From positions 62,001-126,000 of the forward strand of contig JAMPIV010012257.1 of assembly GCA_024509875.1 (NCBI GenBank): DNA of 64,000 bases, written 5' to 3'. The DNA comes from Oreohelix idahoensis. Lineage: Eukaryota; Mollusca; Gastropoda; Stylommatophora; Oreohelicidae. The notes beneath the pieces were generated by a model. The model worked only from the letters and a program-made list of their open reading frames with translations, made no database searches and was not told where the DNA came from. Every line of letters starts with the position of its first letter. Within the stretch, counting starts at the first letter, position 1. A program made the translations under genes and the position numbers. Shown here in pieces: positions 32,368-42,757 of the stretch.

Positions 32368-32605
32368 ACTTTTTAAACAAATCTAGCATTGTGTAAGATA
32401 AAATTTCCAACCACTAAAGTACTTCTAATTACTCTAGTCTAAAATAATTCTAATTAATTAATTAACTACCACTGGCTGTGAAGATTCACCAACTTTTATT
32501 TTCAGGGACACTTTTAATTATAAGGGACACTTTTAATTTTTATAATGTGTTCCCCTAATCTAATTCTCCCCCCAGGAGATCCTAATATACTTAATGGGCT
32601 AATTA

Positions 32606-32626
32606 TCCCGGGACAAAGAGACCCCA
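32606..32626 (-). promoter_or_regulatory. Element 2 primer-binding site
   Basis: On the minus strand, five bases after the 5' LTR, TGGGGTCTCTTTGTCCC begins with the TGG that pairs to a tRNA CCA end. The tRNA is not identified. Confidence 0.65.
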
Positions 32627-32631
32627 ATATA

Positions 32632-34981
32632 TGTAGTGGATTGATGGTATTGTATGATGGTGATATACTAAGTGTGATGCATGAGGTCAGCTGTGAAGGC
32701 TCCTGAGATAAAATGTAACTGTGAATTGTCAGAAGGCCCTTCGTGCTACCACTATGACCTCACACCTATCTTTTTTTACTAATGAATGTGGCTACGTTAA
32801 ATGTCTAGGGTAATGATATGTAATGTGTTGTGGTAGTTTACATACACACACACAGATATTTACTAAGTCTAATAATATTAATAAATGTTATAATACACTG
32901 AACTAACTCAAGTGTGTAAAATTTGGATAGTAATTTTCTTACATTTATTTGTTCTGAACCAAGGTTTTATTTTGGCCAGAACATATGAAAGGTTTATCAA
33001 TTATGAAAGAAATGCATGAATATTACATAATAAATGCAAGGTGTGTACATATATATGTTACTAGACTAGTTAATATTATTACTGTTTATAGTAGTAATCT
33101 ATTTTGGGAGAACATTTAATGGATGTGCTGTTGGGGTGGCCTCATCACTCCCTGTCTATGGTGACTACACATTGTCCAGTTATTTGATGGAAATTTTATG
33201 GGTGTGTTAGCAAATAAGTTTAGTTGGTGAATTCTCAGCAGACCAGGCGCTCACGTAGCTTGAAGGTGTAGCTCTGGTGCTGAGATCTGGTGGCCCCACC
33301 TCTCCGTGCTTGGGGGCAATATCAGAAGTCTGGTGGCCCCACCTCTCCGTGCTTGGGGGCAATATCAGAAGTTTGGTGGCCCCACCTCTCCGTGCTTGGG
33401 GGCTATAATAGGCTGCTCTGACCAAATGTTACTGCACGGGTCCACTCTGGTAAAATTCAACAACTCATTTGACACCGCATTGGTGCCAACTGAAACTCAC
33501 AGCTCTGCAATCAAAGTATTAGTCATGTGTCAGAATTCCATCCTCTAACCATTTCTGGACACAACACTACACAACAACAACACCATATAGACGGGTCAGA
33601 TCTTTCTGACCAAACAACACATCTTACCAAGTTGGTTTCACATAGGATAAGTTCTCCCAGACTACAGATTCTGAAATATGTTCATTAGCTTCCTGCCATA
33701 GAATAGGATAGGTGATATGTTTCACTGATCTCAACACTTGATCTGTCCTTCCTAATCCTTGCTGGAGTTTATGTATTTTATTTGTCTCTAGACCCTGAAC
33801 TGGGGCGGGGGGTCTAGAGCGAACCCTTACTTGTTGTAAGGAACAGATTATGCTATTGCAGTATCAAATCACTCGAACCTTAAACCAATATTAAAATGTA
33901 CAAAGAAATAATTTCGGTCTTACCAGAATTATGAATATAGTACACAGTTAAATAAATGCTAGCAAAACTCAGCTGAGCTGCTGGCCTTATGATGGCGTCC
34001 CTCTAAATATTTCAATAGCTTCTGGGAATTACACCACTTAATAATTCACTGTGTCTACAAGGACAACTAATACTGAATGGCACAAAATGCGCGTCTGAGC
34101 GCCGATAATATATTCATCTAGGGCCAATCACTGCCTTTTCTTTTTCAAATTCAAATATCCTACCAATAAGTCATTTCAGTCATACCTCAGTCAAGTATGC
34201 CTTATTGTCTGTTGGTCCGTCCGTCTCTACTTGCGTTTTCACACAAAAACACACTTGTTTTTTGAACCAACCCTGCCTTCCCCTACACAATTTTGCCTTT
34301 TAAAGTTATTTTTAGCCACAATTCACCATCCCACCCCGTCTCTTTATTCCAACTAGATTTTAGCACTTGCGTCTTCAAGGCCACAATTTTTTGAAAATTA
34401 GTGACAGGTTTTATTTCAATGCAGACGCTCGCTGATATGAACAACACAGTCTTTTGTCAATATCTTTCTTATTATCTGTCCGTCTGTATAAATGAAAGCA
34501 TATTATTTCACTGCTCAAGATGGGCCATCCGGCCAGCTAGGTTTTATATTCCTAACATTATTATTAAGAAAAGTTACTTTTCAAATATTTTCTAGAATCT
34601 TCTCATCACTGCATTCAAATAAACGGGCTAAGTTATCGCAAAAGCGTCCAAGAAATGACGGTGCCGTATAATATCCAAGGTCCCTTTTGTCGATTTCTTT
34701 ACTTTATGTCAACTTGGGGACGTGACTTTTTCCTCCTTTCCCCACCACTTGCGCCTTTTAGCATTGCTAGTTTCAAGCACGCGTTCAGTCAGATTTTTCC
34801 TTTTGATCTCCTTTCTCATCCCGTTCCGTTTTGCCTTCAAGTCTAACAATTTAATTTCCATGGCGGGTGATGACCCGCGGCGTGGGCGATCATGTATTCT
34901 AGCAGCTTACGCATTAGTTTTTATCCCTACGTTGTATCATTGGAGATATTTTAACGTTGTATCACGGTTAATTTTGTGACA
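32632..34981 (-). repeat. Element 2 5' LTR (2350 bp)
   Basis: Same length and nearly the same sequence as 25633-27982, including the three 43-bp units from 33287, 33330 and 33373. Transcription would run leftward from here. Confidence 0.95.
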
Positions 34982-34986
34982 GCCAT

Positions 34987-35603
34987 AAACCCCTAAGAAC
35001 GGACAGTTTTATTTGAAGGATGGATTGCTTTACAGGAAAGCTGGAGCAAGACAAAGTGGATTTGGACAGTTAGTACTGCCATTGAGTTATAGGGATAAGG
35101 TTATGGGACTAGCACATGTTGATTCAGACGGTGGACATAAGAAAATTGGTACCACTTGTCAACGGAATTCAGTGCATCATTATTGGCCAGGCGTTGCTGA
35201 AGACATAGCTCGGTATGTGACTGCCTGTGCACAATGTAGCAAGGAACACCCCACACGTTGGAAAAATCATCAGGACCTAGAAACCCATTGGGGCGGACGT
35301 AGGTCTGAAAATAAACATAAACCGGTAGACAGAGTGGTTAGGATGGCACCTTTTCACCAACCGTCTTCCACAAAACCAGTTACACTGGCAACTCTCCGTG
35401 TGGTACAGAGAAGAAACACAACCCAGTCCACCCCGACTCAAATTGGATCGAAATATGTGGAACTAGATAAAAATAGCAATGAGGTTAATAGGCCATCTTT
35501 GCATATGACAAGACACGGAATCCCTAAGAAAATCGGTAGTGGACGATTAGTGTGTGCTAATTTGACAGCACAGCCACCACCACAATACCGCCATTTACAT
35601 TAG
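34987..35603 (+). pseudogene. Element 1 H2C2 zinc domain and conserved linker segment
   Basis: Direct continuation of the element 1 polyprotein after the element 2 insertion. LLYRKAGARQSGFGQLVLP, LAHVDSDGGHKKIG, HYWPGVAEDIARYV and CAQC form a complete H...H...CxxC zinc domain like the N-terminal domain of gypsy integrases; here, unlike element 2, both cysteines remain. The next ~110 residues (MAPFHQPSS, TLATLRVVQRRNTTQ, GIPKKIGSGR) match the same-position segment of element 2 and contain no D,D-35-E catalytic core. The stop at 35603 ends the open part. Upstream link 34987-35012 is out of frame by a small lesion. Confidence 0.75.
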
Positions 35604-36300
35604 CATGATAAAAAGGGTACCGGTAACAGTGGTAGCTGGCCGCCCCTATACACAGTCCATTGGAAGTATTTGACACGGACATGGATTGAGATTTTATATT
35701 ATATAACCATGCTAACGGGAGAATTGATTTCTTAGTGTAGGAAATTCATTTCCCCATATTTTATATTATCTCTCCAGTGAGGTTTAGCTGAGGAAACCCC
35801 TGGTGAAAATAGACTCTGCCTGGATTTCGGAAATAATTACAGTAACAGAGTCACTAGTGAATCTAGATAAGGGCATTCCCAGATTCCCGTCAAGCCTGAG
35901 CTCAGACCATTGCTGGCTGCGAACACATCGGAGGGGCACTATGAGTTCCATATCTTGCTTGTTGCGTTGAAGAATACTCCGAGTGTTTTATCCAGGATGA
36001 TGAGGAAATTACTAGATCCCTTATGAAACTCAGCTGTCACCAGTTTTATGGATGACATCCTCATACTATGAAACTTTTGAGGAACATCTAAAACTTCTGG
36101 ACATGTCGTAGAACAGACTCAGAGAAGAGAAAAGGTGAATATTAATTGATAATCAGCAATTAGACTGGCAGCAACACCTGTGCTGTTTATTTACACAACA
36201 TGTGGTGGTTATCCCGGGATCTCAGAATGTTGGGGCAGATGTCTTGAGTGGTGCCTACTTGAAATGACCCACCTGCAGGAAACCAGGAGAAAAGGAAGGC
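35604..36300 (+). pseudogene. Element 1 reverse transcriptase / RNase H relic
   Basis: Translating across several stops gives CLDFG-N (~35816), SQIPVKPELRPLL (~35876), EGHYEFHIL (~35930), LKNTPSVLSRMMRKLLDPL (~35965-36022), SFMDDIL (36043-36063; the catalytic box) and a short VGADVLS-like RNase H end (~36224). These are the element 2 RT motifs in the same order, with the middle of RNase H deleted. Stops at 36024, 36069 and elsewhere make it dead. Confidence 0.75.
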
Positions 36301-36377
36301 AGATTGAACCCCATATTGGGAGAATACCGTGATTGTAAATCCAGACAGGAAAGCTCCACCAGGTGGTTCACGCTTTT

Positions 36378-36544
36378 AAATGGAGGAGGTCTGTCGTGAT
36401 TTAGTCTGTCTCACAACACGGTTTTCTGTATTCTGAGGAGTAAATCTGACCATACCGCACGCCATATGTTGAGAACACTCTGCAGGATACACCTTTTTGT
36501 CCAGGATACCTTATACTTTAAATAACAACAACCCTCTCGCGACA
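36378..36544 (+). repeat. Element 1 polypurine tract and 3' LTR
   Basis: AAATGGAGGAGGT (36378-36390) is the polypurine tract next to the LTR start TGTCGTGATT at 36392. The LTR is 153 bp and ends CTCTCGCGACA at 36544, followed by TSD CAGGA (36545-36549). Confidence 0.85.
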
Positions 36545-36549
36545 CAGGA

Positions 36550-36781
36550 CACGTTAGCGCCCTTATTATATTTGGTATTTCTACCGAATGAGCTAGTTAG
36601 TAAGGGCATGCTTTTGCTCTTGTCCTTTTTAGGTATTTCTGTACACTTAATTTCAAAGTTTTAAATTTTTGCAGATCATAGAACTCGTTTCTAATGACAC
36701 TTTCTTCCACGGCAAACAAAGGTTTCAGAACTTTTTCATTCATTTAAAGGTTCTTCACATTTAGACAAATATCCTCTGATG
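36550..36781. other. Host flank between elements 1 and 3
   Basis: Resembles the left flank of element 1 (TTTGGTATTTCTACCGAATGAGCTAG, GGGCATGCTT), i.e. degenerate tandem DNA like that at 19230-19540 and 60730-61825. No gene. Confidence 0.5.
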
Positions 36782-36786
36782 GACTG

Positions 36787-37451
36787 TGTCAGAATATACT
36801 CTCTACTGGTACTATGGATTTAATATATACTCAGACTAGACTCTTAGCCCACTGTCTAAAGGTAAGACCACAGTACACAATAGCTAACATGAAAAATGCA
36901 ATAACACCTGAAACAGGTTTGGTCCCTTTAATAAATATTGCGCACACACAGAAGCCACACACGGCTAATAATACAATAGAATAACGTTGCAATGGAACTG
37001 CCAAACTACCTGCCATAATCACCAGCTCAATATAGCAGTAACATAATCGCCAATCTAATCTATCCAGTGACTACACAATGACTTTCGCTCACTAGCTAAG
37101 CCCTGTACTGAAGCAAAGCAGTACGCAGACGCAAGATACTTAACATAAATAATATCCAGGAAAAAACCACTAGAATTACACCAACGTTCTAGCAGTATAC
37201 CAAATAATCCTGACCACCTGAAAATCGGCAAGAAATATAAACCAAAATGGCATTCACATAATCCCAGCACCACAGCTGACAAAGAGACAACGTCCGCACG
37301 GGACGGTAGACATCTCCTAGAATGCCCTCCCTCCAAAAGTTTTATCCTCTTCCGTTCTAGCCCAACTGACCAAACGGGTTTTAAGTTAGAATCAGGGTCG
37401 ACACTCTACAGCGTGACCAGCTTAATATTTTATAATATTTATACTGTGACA
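36787..37451 (-). repeat. Element 3 3' LTR (665 bp)
   Basis: The + strand starts TGTCAGAATATACTC and ends TTTATACTGTGACA; counterpart at 46464-47128 with the same length and about 25 substitutions. Frames at 36831 and 37055 are LTR by-products. Confidence 0.92.
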
Positions 37452-37470
37452 TCCACCCCCCCCCTCCCCT
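37452..37470 (-). promoter_or_regulatory. Element 3 polypurine tract
   Basis: The minus strand is a G-rich run (GGGGAGGGGGGGGTGGA) directly abutting the 3' LTR, an unusually long plus-strand primer tract. Confidence 0.75.
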
Positions 37471-37734
37471 AAGAAAGAAAACGAAGTTTTCTTCCACCGG
37501 AGGAGTGACCCCTTCGGAGTATGAACGAACAGAATGCCAAGACGGCACCTCCTCATCTACTTAGAGAATGCCAAAGTTGTCCACCACGATAGTCGTTCAT
37601 GCCTTCTCACACAATGAACTAAATACAAGCAAACATGAAAAACACCCCAGGTACAGGCAGTCGTGAAAAAAATAACCACGACTGTCCTACCCTGGTCTCT
37701 CACACACAATGCATCTTATGTTTGAGTCTAACCA

Positions 37735-38043
37735 AAGCAGACATCAATTTTTTTTTTTTTTTTTTTTCCTTAACCAGCGGCACTTGGGCTTTCAGCCCTT
37801 CGGCCCAATGACATGTCATTGCGAGGCTGGGGAACCTGAGGACTTTCCTTCCAACCCGGTCAGGAGCTTCGCTCCTTCCCATCCACAGAGGGTTTATCAC
37901 AGGAGCCGTTCAGGCTATTCAGTCAAATTTCCGGCCGTAAACATTTCTTCAAACGCCGACGCCCGGGTTTGAACCATGAACACCTGGTCGCCAGTACAAC
38001 GCCGAAGCCATTACACCAGCGCGGCTCCCAAGCAGACATCAAT
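37735..38043 (-). mobile_element. tRNA-derived SINE-C with poly(A) tail and 14-bp TSD
   Basis: Body 37749-38029, flanked by perfect AAGCAGACATCAAT copies at 37735-37748 and 38030-38043. On the minus strand the head contains CGCTGGTGTAATGGCTTCGG (A box) and GGTTCAAACCC (B box); the 3' end is an A-run (T-run at 37749-37767). The body includes CGGTCAGGAGCTTCGCTCC, a stem-forming GGAGC/GCTCC pair. It sits in the 3' untranslated part of element 3, so it is younger than that element. Confidence 0.88.
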
Positions 38044-38284
38044 AATAACACATCATGTCATCGCATAACGCATGATTCTCTATACAATTCAGACATAGAT
38101 CTATGGTAACATAATTCATACATAAGTTTAGTACAATTTCGTACATATTGCCTTTATGGCATCATAACCCATAAATCGTATATCATAATACATCTTCATC
38201 AATCATCATCTCTAATGATTATAATCCATTTCTTCCATAATCAAAGTAAATACTCTCTACGGATGCTCCTGTCCCACACCATCT

Positions 38285-38530
38285 TCATAACCTGGACAAG
38301 ACATCCGCTACAATATTATGTACCCCCTGAATTGGTAGAATAGTAAAGTTGAATTGCTGCAGCAATAATGCCCAGCGTGTCAACTTAGCACTGGTGGATT
38401 TAGCCGACTGTAAAAATAGCAGTGGTTTGTGATCTGTTTGGAGGAAAAAAATGCGCCCCCAACAGATATCGTGCCAACTTAGACACCGCCCATACAATCG
38501 CAAGGCACTCCCTCTCAATCGTGGAGTATC
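38285..38530 (-). pseudogene. Element 3 RNase H C-terminal fragment
   Basis: The frame ending at 38285 reads GRIFFLQTDHKPLLFLQSAK, LTRWALLLQQFNFTI and VADVLSRL, the last third of a gypsy-type RNase H (compare element 2 VVETDHQPLVFL and GADFLSRHP). Upstream of about 38530 the frame is scrambled, and RT is missing. The first ~30 residues of the open frame are not retroviral. Confidence 0.75.
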
Positions 38531-38676
38531 TAGTTTCTGCTGGCAACAACTTTCGATAGACATATATTGTAAACATGACATATAATTACAGAACAAGGCA
38601 TAGTAAAGTATCAACATGACCCTTAAATATTACGAGACCATCATATTCCATAGGTCTCTGATAACTGCACGTCAGG

Positions 38677-38800
38677 CCTGCCTAAAGTGCACCTGCCTAC
38701 AGTGTACCTGCCTACAGTATGCCTGCCTACAGTATGCCTGCCCACAGCACACCTGCCTACAGTATGTCCGCCTACAGTGTACCTGCCCACAGCGTGCCTG
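38677..38800. repeat. 15-bp minisatellite, eight units
   Basis: Units of the form CCTGCCTACAGTGTA with one to three changes, exact 15-bp period from 38677. The open frames across it on both strands (Cys-rich, CLQY-type) come only from the period being a multiple of three. Confidence 0.9.
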
Positions 38801-39034
38801 TATGGCATCATGCCCCATTAATACAAAATACGACATAGCATAATACAGCATAACTATGCATTGTACAGCATTTCCTAACCTGTACAAGTCTACAAAATAC
38901 ACATATTCATCTCAACATCGAACTGGGGGCGTGGGTCAGAGCCACTCAGGTTCGGTTCGTATTAACCGAAACATCTTACTGATCACGAACCGGAAACCTA
39001 ACCCTAGCTATTGCTGGACCATTAGCAGATGATT

Positions 39035-40813
39035 CTAAAGCAAGGACATATGCTTCAGCATAATTGCCTTACGCGCACCCCAACTATTCGCAAAAGTCAC
39101 CCGCCCGCCATTTTGGTATTGTCGTGCAACGACCTCTACAAATCTAACCGGCACGACCTCATCAAACACTCTTCTGATTGTGCGCCAACTCGCACTCAGG
39201 GGGACGTTACGCACCCAAACTGTGCGATCACTAGCTATCGGACCCTTGTATAAGTTCCTACTGCTTCTAATCATATCATTTGGTACTTGCCGCGAATCGC
39301 GTCTACGATGTACCTTCTGGTTATCCCCCTTGGGAGTTTGGTAATGCTGAGCCTCTGCTCCAGCCACACCCACGGCACTATGCACTCCACGGACATTGCC
39401 GGCGATTAAATAAGCAATCGGATCCTCAAGAACGAACGCGTTCACTCTACCCGAGAGGAACGGCGTGTCCACATTAATATTCGCCTGGGGGTAAGACTCC
39501 ACTTTGCCCCCGAACGTGGTGCACTTTACAGTTTTGCCTGTAAGGCAGGAGTCGTCGATACACGACCGACGCACCCCAATTGTGGTGCAACCAGTGTCCC
39601 GCAACACTCGGACTGGTCTATTCTCCACCTTGCCTTCGTGGAGAATCACCTTACCAGTCTCATGGACTGCCGATAGGCATGGTGCCGCATGCCCGCATTG
39701 AAGCACTACCCTCTCGTTCGCGTGAAACAGAGGGCGACACCCGGCACAGTCCTCACTATTAATTGTGCCCAACACAAACGCGGAATTTGCGTGTTCAATC
39801 GGGGTGGGACACCTATCTGCACAATGATTATTGCCACCACAAATGGAACACATGCGCTCATTCTTCTTCTCATCGCGTGTGCTTTTGTTGGAGCTTTTCG
39901 ATGACGAAGACCCCGCATCAGAGTCAGAAGATCGACTCTCTGAGGAAACACTCCTCTGCTTGTGATGTTTGGTTTTATACCAAAACCGGTCTTCGTCCCG
40001 AGAATCCTCAAAACGTACTTGTTTACGCGCTTGGCGGTCCTCTCCGTCGCTATTACTATTAAATTGTCGGTTCTGCCAACTCGGCCGACCGTTTCTATGA
40101 GAACGGAAATTCCCATAGCTACCTCTACGCGGCTGGTAGGGACTGGAGGGCCTCTCATACTTCTGTTCTTGGCCTCTGTCTGACTGATTTCGCCAAGACT
40201 GGCGCTGAACTTTGCCGACACTGGCAACTAAGTCTTCTGATAGACCAGACTTCTTAATGGGTTTGCCCGGATGGGCAAGGACATAATGGTGCTCCAATTG
40301 AGCCATGGACTCGATGTCCTTTGGTTGGCGTTCCTGAAAAAATGCCACCAACTCACTAAAACACGAGGACAACACCTTGTCTCGTAGCACCAAGTCTAGC
40401 AAGCCACTATAGTCCTTAGAAATCCCCTCCATTTCGATCCATCTATTCAGCAGAAGTTTGATCTTCGAGATAAAATCCTCGAAGTCTTGGTCTGCGCTTG
40501 GCATCGCGTTTTTAAAACGCGTCCGGTAGCCGTCAGCAGTCAGACGGAACTTCCGGAGCAATCTCTCCTTTACTTTGTCGTAATCCGCCATTTCCTCTAA
40601 AGGGAGGCTATAAAAAGTCTCCATCGCAGGCCCCACTAGCAGCGTCGATAACAGAGATGGCCATTGATTTCTATTAGCCTTATAGGCCACACATTCGGCC
40701 TCAAATCTTTCAAGGAAGAAATCTAAACTATCAATTTTATCATTATAATTTGGCAGACGCAGTCTAAAAGGACGATGAGCCCCCACCAAAAGTTGAGTTC
40801 TGACCACTCGCAC
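39035..40813 (-). CDS. Element 3 gag (capsid, zinc knuckle) and protease
   Basis: Capsid-like part LRLPNYNDKIDSLDFFLERFEAE from about residue 19, then FRTRFKN-type and DFEDFISKIKLLLNRWIEM (~110) and LPLEEMADYDKVKERLL (~70), a pattern of helical gag proteins. A basic, Ser/Arg-rich linker (~210-330) leads to the zinc knuckle CSICGGNNHCADRC (~335; C-x2-C-x4-H-x4-C). The protease active site VLRDTGCTTIG is encoded near 39590-39598. The C-terminal ~80 residues (VWVRNVPLSASWRTIRRVF) look like the start of the next region. The first residues are out of frame with the coiled-coil N-terminus at 40764-41309: a one-base change in the C5 run at 40780-40784 separates them. Otherwise no stop over 1.7 kb. 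Confidence 0.82.
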   Translation of the reverse strand: MRVVRTQLLVGAHRPFRLRLPNYNDKIDSLDFFLERFEAECVAYKANRNQWPSLLSTLLVGPAMETFYSLPLEEMADYDKVKERLLRKFRLTADGYRTRFKNAMPSADQDFEDFISKIKLLLNRWIEMEGISKDYSGLLDLVLRDKVLSSCFSELVAFFQERQPKDIESMAQLEHHYVLAHPGKPIKKSGLSEDLVASVGKVQRQSWRNQSDRGQEQKYERPSSPYQPRRGSYGNFRSHRNGRPSWQNRQFNSNSDGEDRQARKQVRFEDSRDEDRFWYKTKHHKQRSVSSESRSSDSDAGSSSSKSSNKSTRDEKKNERMCSICGGNNHCADRCPTPIEHANSAFVLGTINSEDCAGCRPLFHANERVVLQCGHAAPCLSAVHETGKVILHEGKVENRPVRVLRDTGCTTIGVRRSCIDDSCLTGKTVKCTTFGGKVESYPQANINVDTPFLSGRVNAFVLEDPIAYLIAGNVRGVHSAVGVAGAEAQHYQTPKGDNQKVHRRRDSRQVPNDMIRSSRNLYKGPIASDRTVWVRNVPLSASWRTIRRVFDEVVPVRFVEVVARQYQNGGRVTFANSWGARKAIMLKHMSLL

Positions 40814-41309
40814 CCACTTCTAACTTCTTCAATTGTATTTCCTTATCCGTCATTTTCTCTTCCAGAGCTATTCTCATTCTCTCCTTCTCCAACTCTAACT
40901 CTCTATCTTCTCTCATCTTCTTTTCTTGCAATTCTCTATCTTCTCTCAACTTCTTTTCTTGCAATTCTAACTCCCTCTGTTTCCACTCGTTTTCTTCTTT
41001 CATCTTCCTTTCTTGTAACTCCTTATCTTCTTTCATCTTCCTTTCTTGTAACTCCTTATCTTCTTTCATCTTCCTTTCTTGTAACTCCTTATCTTCTTTC
41101 GTCTTCCTTTCTTGTAACTCAAATTCTTTCATTTTTAGCTCTAGCTCTTCAGCTCGAACATCTCTTAGAGCATTCTGTTTCTCAAGCCTCTCCTTCTCCA
41201 GGGCTTTCTGATTCTCCACTGAATAAAATTTTGCTTCAGCAAAATCCATGAGTTCTTTCTGGGTGTACCCACATTCTGCGCCTATCTGAATGAAAGAGTG
41301 TAGGTCCAT
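40764..41309 (-). CDS. Element 3 gag N-terminal coiled coil (frameshifted from the rest)
   Basis: Best start is the ATG at 41309 (MDLHSFIQIGAECGYTQKE). It continues into a long coiled coil made of 11-residue repeats ELQERKMKEDK, encoded by 33-bp tandem units between about 40995 and 41130 with shorter variants after. Element 2 gag also opens with a short globular stretch followed by a charged coiled coil, so this is the equivalent gag N-terminus. The frame leaves gag at the C5 run at 40780-40784 and stops soon after, whereas shifting by one base continues into AHRPFRLRLPNYND. Confidence 0.75.
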   Translation of the reverse strand: MDLHSFIQIGAECGYTQKELMDFAEAKFYSVENQKALEKERLEKQNALRDVRAEELELKMKEFELQERKTKEDKELQERKMKEDKELQERKMKEDKELQERKMKEENEWKQRELELQEKKLREDRELQEKKMREDRELELEKERMRIALEEKMTDKEIQLKKLEVGASGQNSTFGGGSSSF

Positions 41310-41318
41310 GATGTACAC

Positions 41319-42757
41319 TCAGAATGCTCACTATTATCTCTTGCTATAACTTTTCTATAAAAGTACTCAGTCGTATATATTTCACTTATATCACCAGATA
41401 ACTCTCTGCTTACAAAATATGCAGTAATAACAGTAAATATTGATATCAGTACTCCAATATACACATATATATTTATGTATGTAAGTATATAACACCTCAC
41501 CTCTCAATGTATACACATCAATAACCTTTATCTCTTATAGTATAAATATAGTCTTACTTTGCCACTTGGCTACAGTCTCAACACTGTGAAAATTTTGTCT
41601 TTCTGACCACTTAATCTCTGTGATATACTCAACAAACCTACATTAGTCGGCACTTGTATAATGACAACTGATGAAACTTTCTGGTGCTATGACACCACTA
41701 TACCACCTTGATAATAAATCAGCTTTTACTTCAGAGTCTGTAACTGGCACCCACACTGGTACTATACTCAGATAATACTTCACTTACTACTAATCTTAAT
41801 AATCTAAGTTATGCAAGTACTACAATGGCAAAATGAGCACTACACCGATGAAATAAACACATACATCACATTACGAAAACAAAATTCCAGTCACGAGGAA
41901 CAAGATGATAGACCAAGAAGAGAAGAGGTAGATTAATATATACAATGCGTGACAGCACACGAACGAAAACAAGGGATACCTGTAAACGTATTTACAAGAT
42001 AGCAAGATGGAACAAGAGAAAACCCCACTTAAACACAACAAAAGAATTACTGAATGTACACGACAATGTAAATACAAACTACACAAATACGTCTAACACC
42101 AACAGGGCTTGGAATGTTAAGCAGGGCAGTCGCAGGAAATCCCGTCTGCCTGACTCTACTACAAAACAAACACCGCCACACCATATAAGGAATCGGTCTA
42201 ATCCAATCTTTTCCCACGAGAGGCCCAGAATGGATTAAACTCACCACCCTTCCTCCCTTGAACCCACCAATACAGTATAACACCAAAGACTCAACAAAAA
42301 CTACAATCAACAATGAGGTACTGGAAGCTATCTCTTCTACTGAGCACTGATGAACCACTCCAGTGAAAATAAACTAAATAACTTATCAGCAAAATTAACT
42401 CTATAACACACTAAACTAAATCATCTAATCACTCAAGGTACTAAAGAACACAGGGAAAGATCTACTCCCACTAACTCTTCACGTACATATATACAACTGA
42501 GTCCTACTCGGAAAATAGGGAAAAAAACACAAAAGGAAAGAGAACAATAACAAACCAAGAAGCAAATAAAGAATCAGCAGTATATTACTATACAGATTAG
42601 ACTAAATGATACCTAGTAATAGATAGAAAGACAGACAAGAAAATTTAGAGTTTTAGGAAAAACAAGAAAATATCAATATAATACATTATACAAAATCAAA
42701 CAAACAATAACTTATCTGAAGGTCCAACGACGCTTGAGCAAGAAGTATCCTCAGCAC
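41319..42757. other. Element 3 leader, proximal part
   Basis: AT-rich, no recognised coding or repeat content. Together with 45151-46463 it forms a leader of about 2.75 kb between the 5' LTR and gag, long for an LTR element; it may hide further old insertions. Confidence 0.45.

Larger units (their letters stand above)
25633..34981 (-). mobile_element. Element 2: complete young Gmr1-like LTR retrotransposon, TSD GCCAT
   Basis: Two 2350-bp LTRs (25633-27982, 32632-34981) enclose gag-protease-H2C2 and integrase tail-RT-RNase H frames on the minus strand. TSD GCCAT lies at 25628-25632 and 34982-34986, and joining the flanks restores the element 1 frame. PBS at 32606-32626, PPT at 27983-27996. 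The LTRs differ at about ten positions by eye (near 25752, 25825, 27244, 27344, 27661, 27750-27765, 27812), i.e. above 99% identity, so insertion is recent. The pol order puts integrase-type modules before RT, as in the Gmr1 clade of Ty3/gypsy-like elements. No integrase catalytic core is seen. Confidence 0.92.
21846..36544 (+). mobile_element. Element 1: degenerate Gmr1-like LTR retrotransposon with two nested insertions
   Basis: 5' LTR (21846-21962 + 23678-23713), PBS (23715-23732), gag/protease relic (23947-25632), H2C2-domain ORF (34987-35603), RT/RNase H relic (about 35700-36300), PPT and 3' LTR (36392-36544). The whole is flanked by the 5-bp TSD CAGGA at 21841-21845 and 36545-36549. Inserted into it are RTE-b (21963-23672) and element 2 (25633-34981). 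Removing those leaves about 3.6 kb. LTRs differ by roughly 9 of 153 positions by eye, so it is older than element 2, consistent with its many stops. Confidence 0.85.

Noticed and set aside
36831..37336. Membrane-like minus-strand ORFs (also at 46508-46950), possible envelope
   Set aside because: They lie inside the LTRs, differ between the two LTR copies, and have no envelope features.
39280..40227. Many overlapping + and - frames inside element 3 gag
   Set aside because: Shadows of the single gag-protease frame on the minus strand.
42047..42358. Possible host exon in the element 3 leader
   Set aside because: Short, no recognisable domain or splice evidence, and inside a bounded LTR element.
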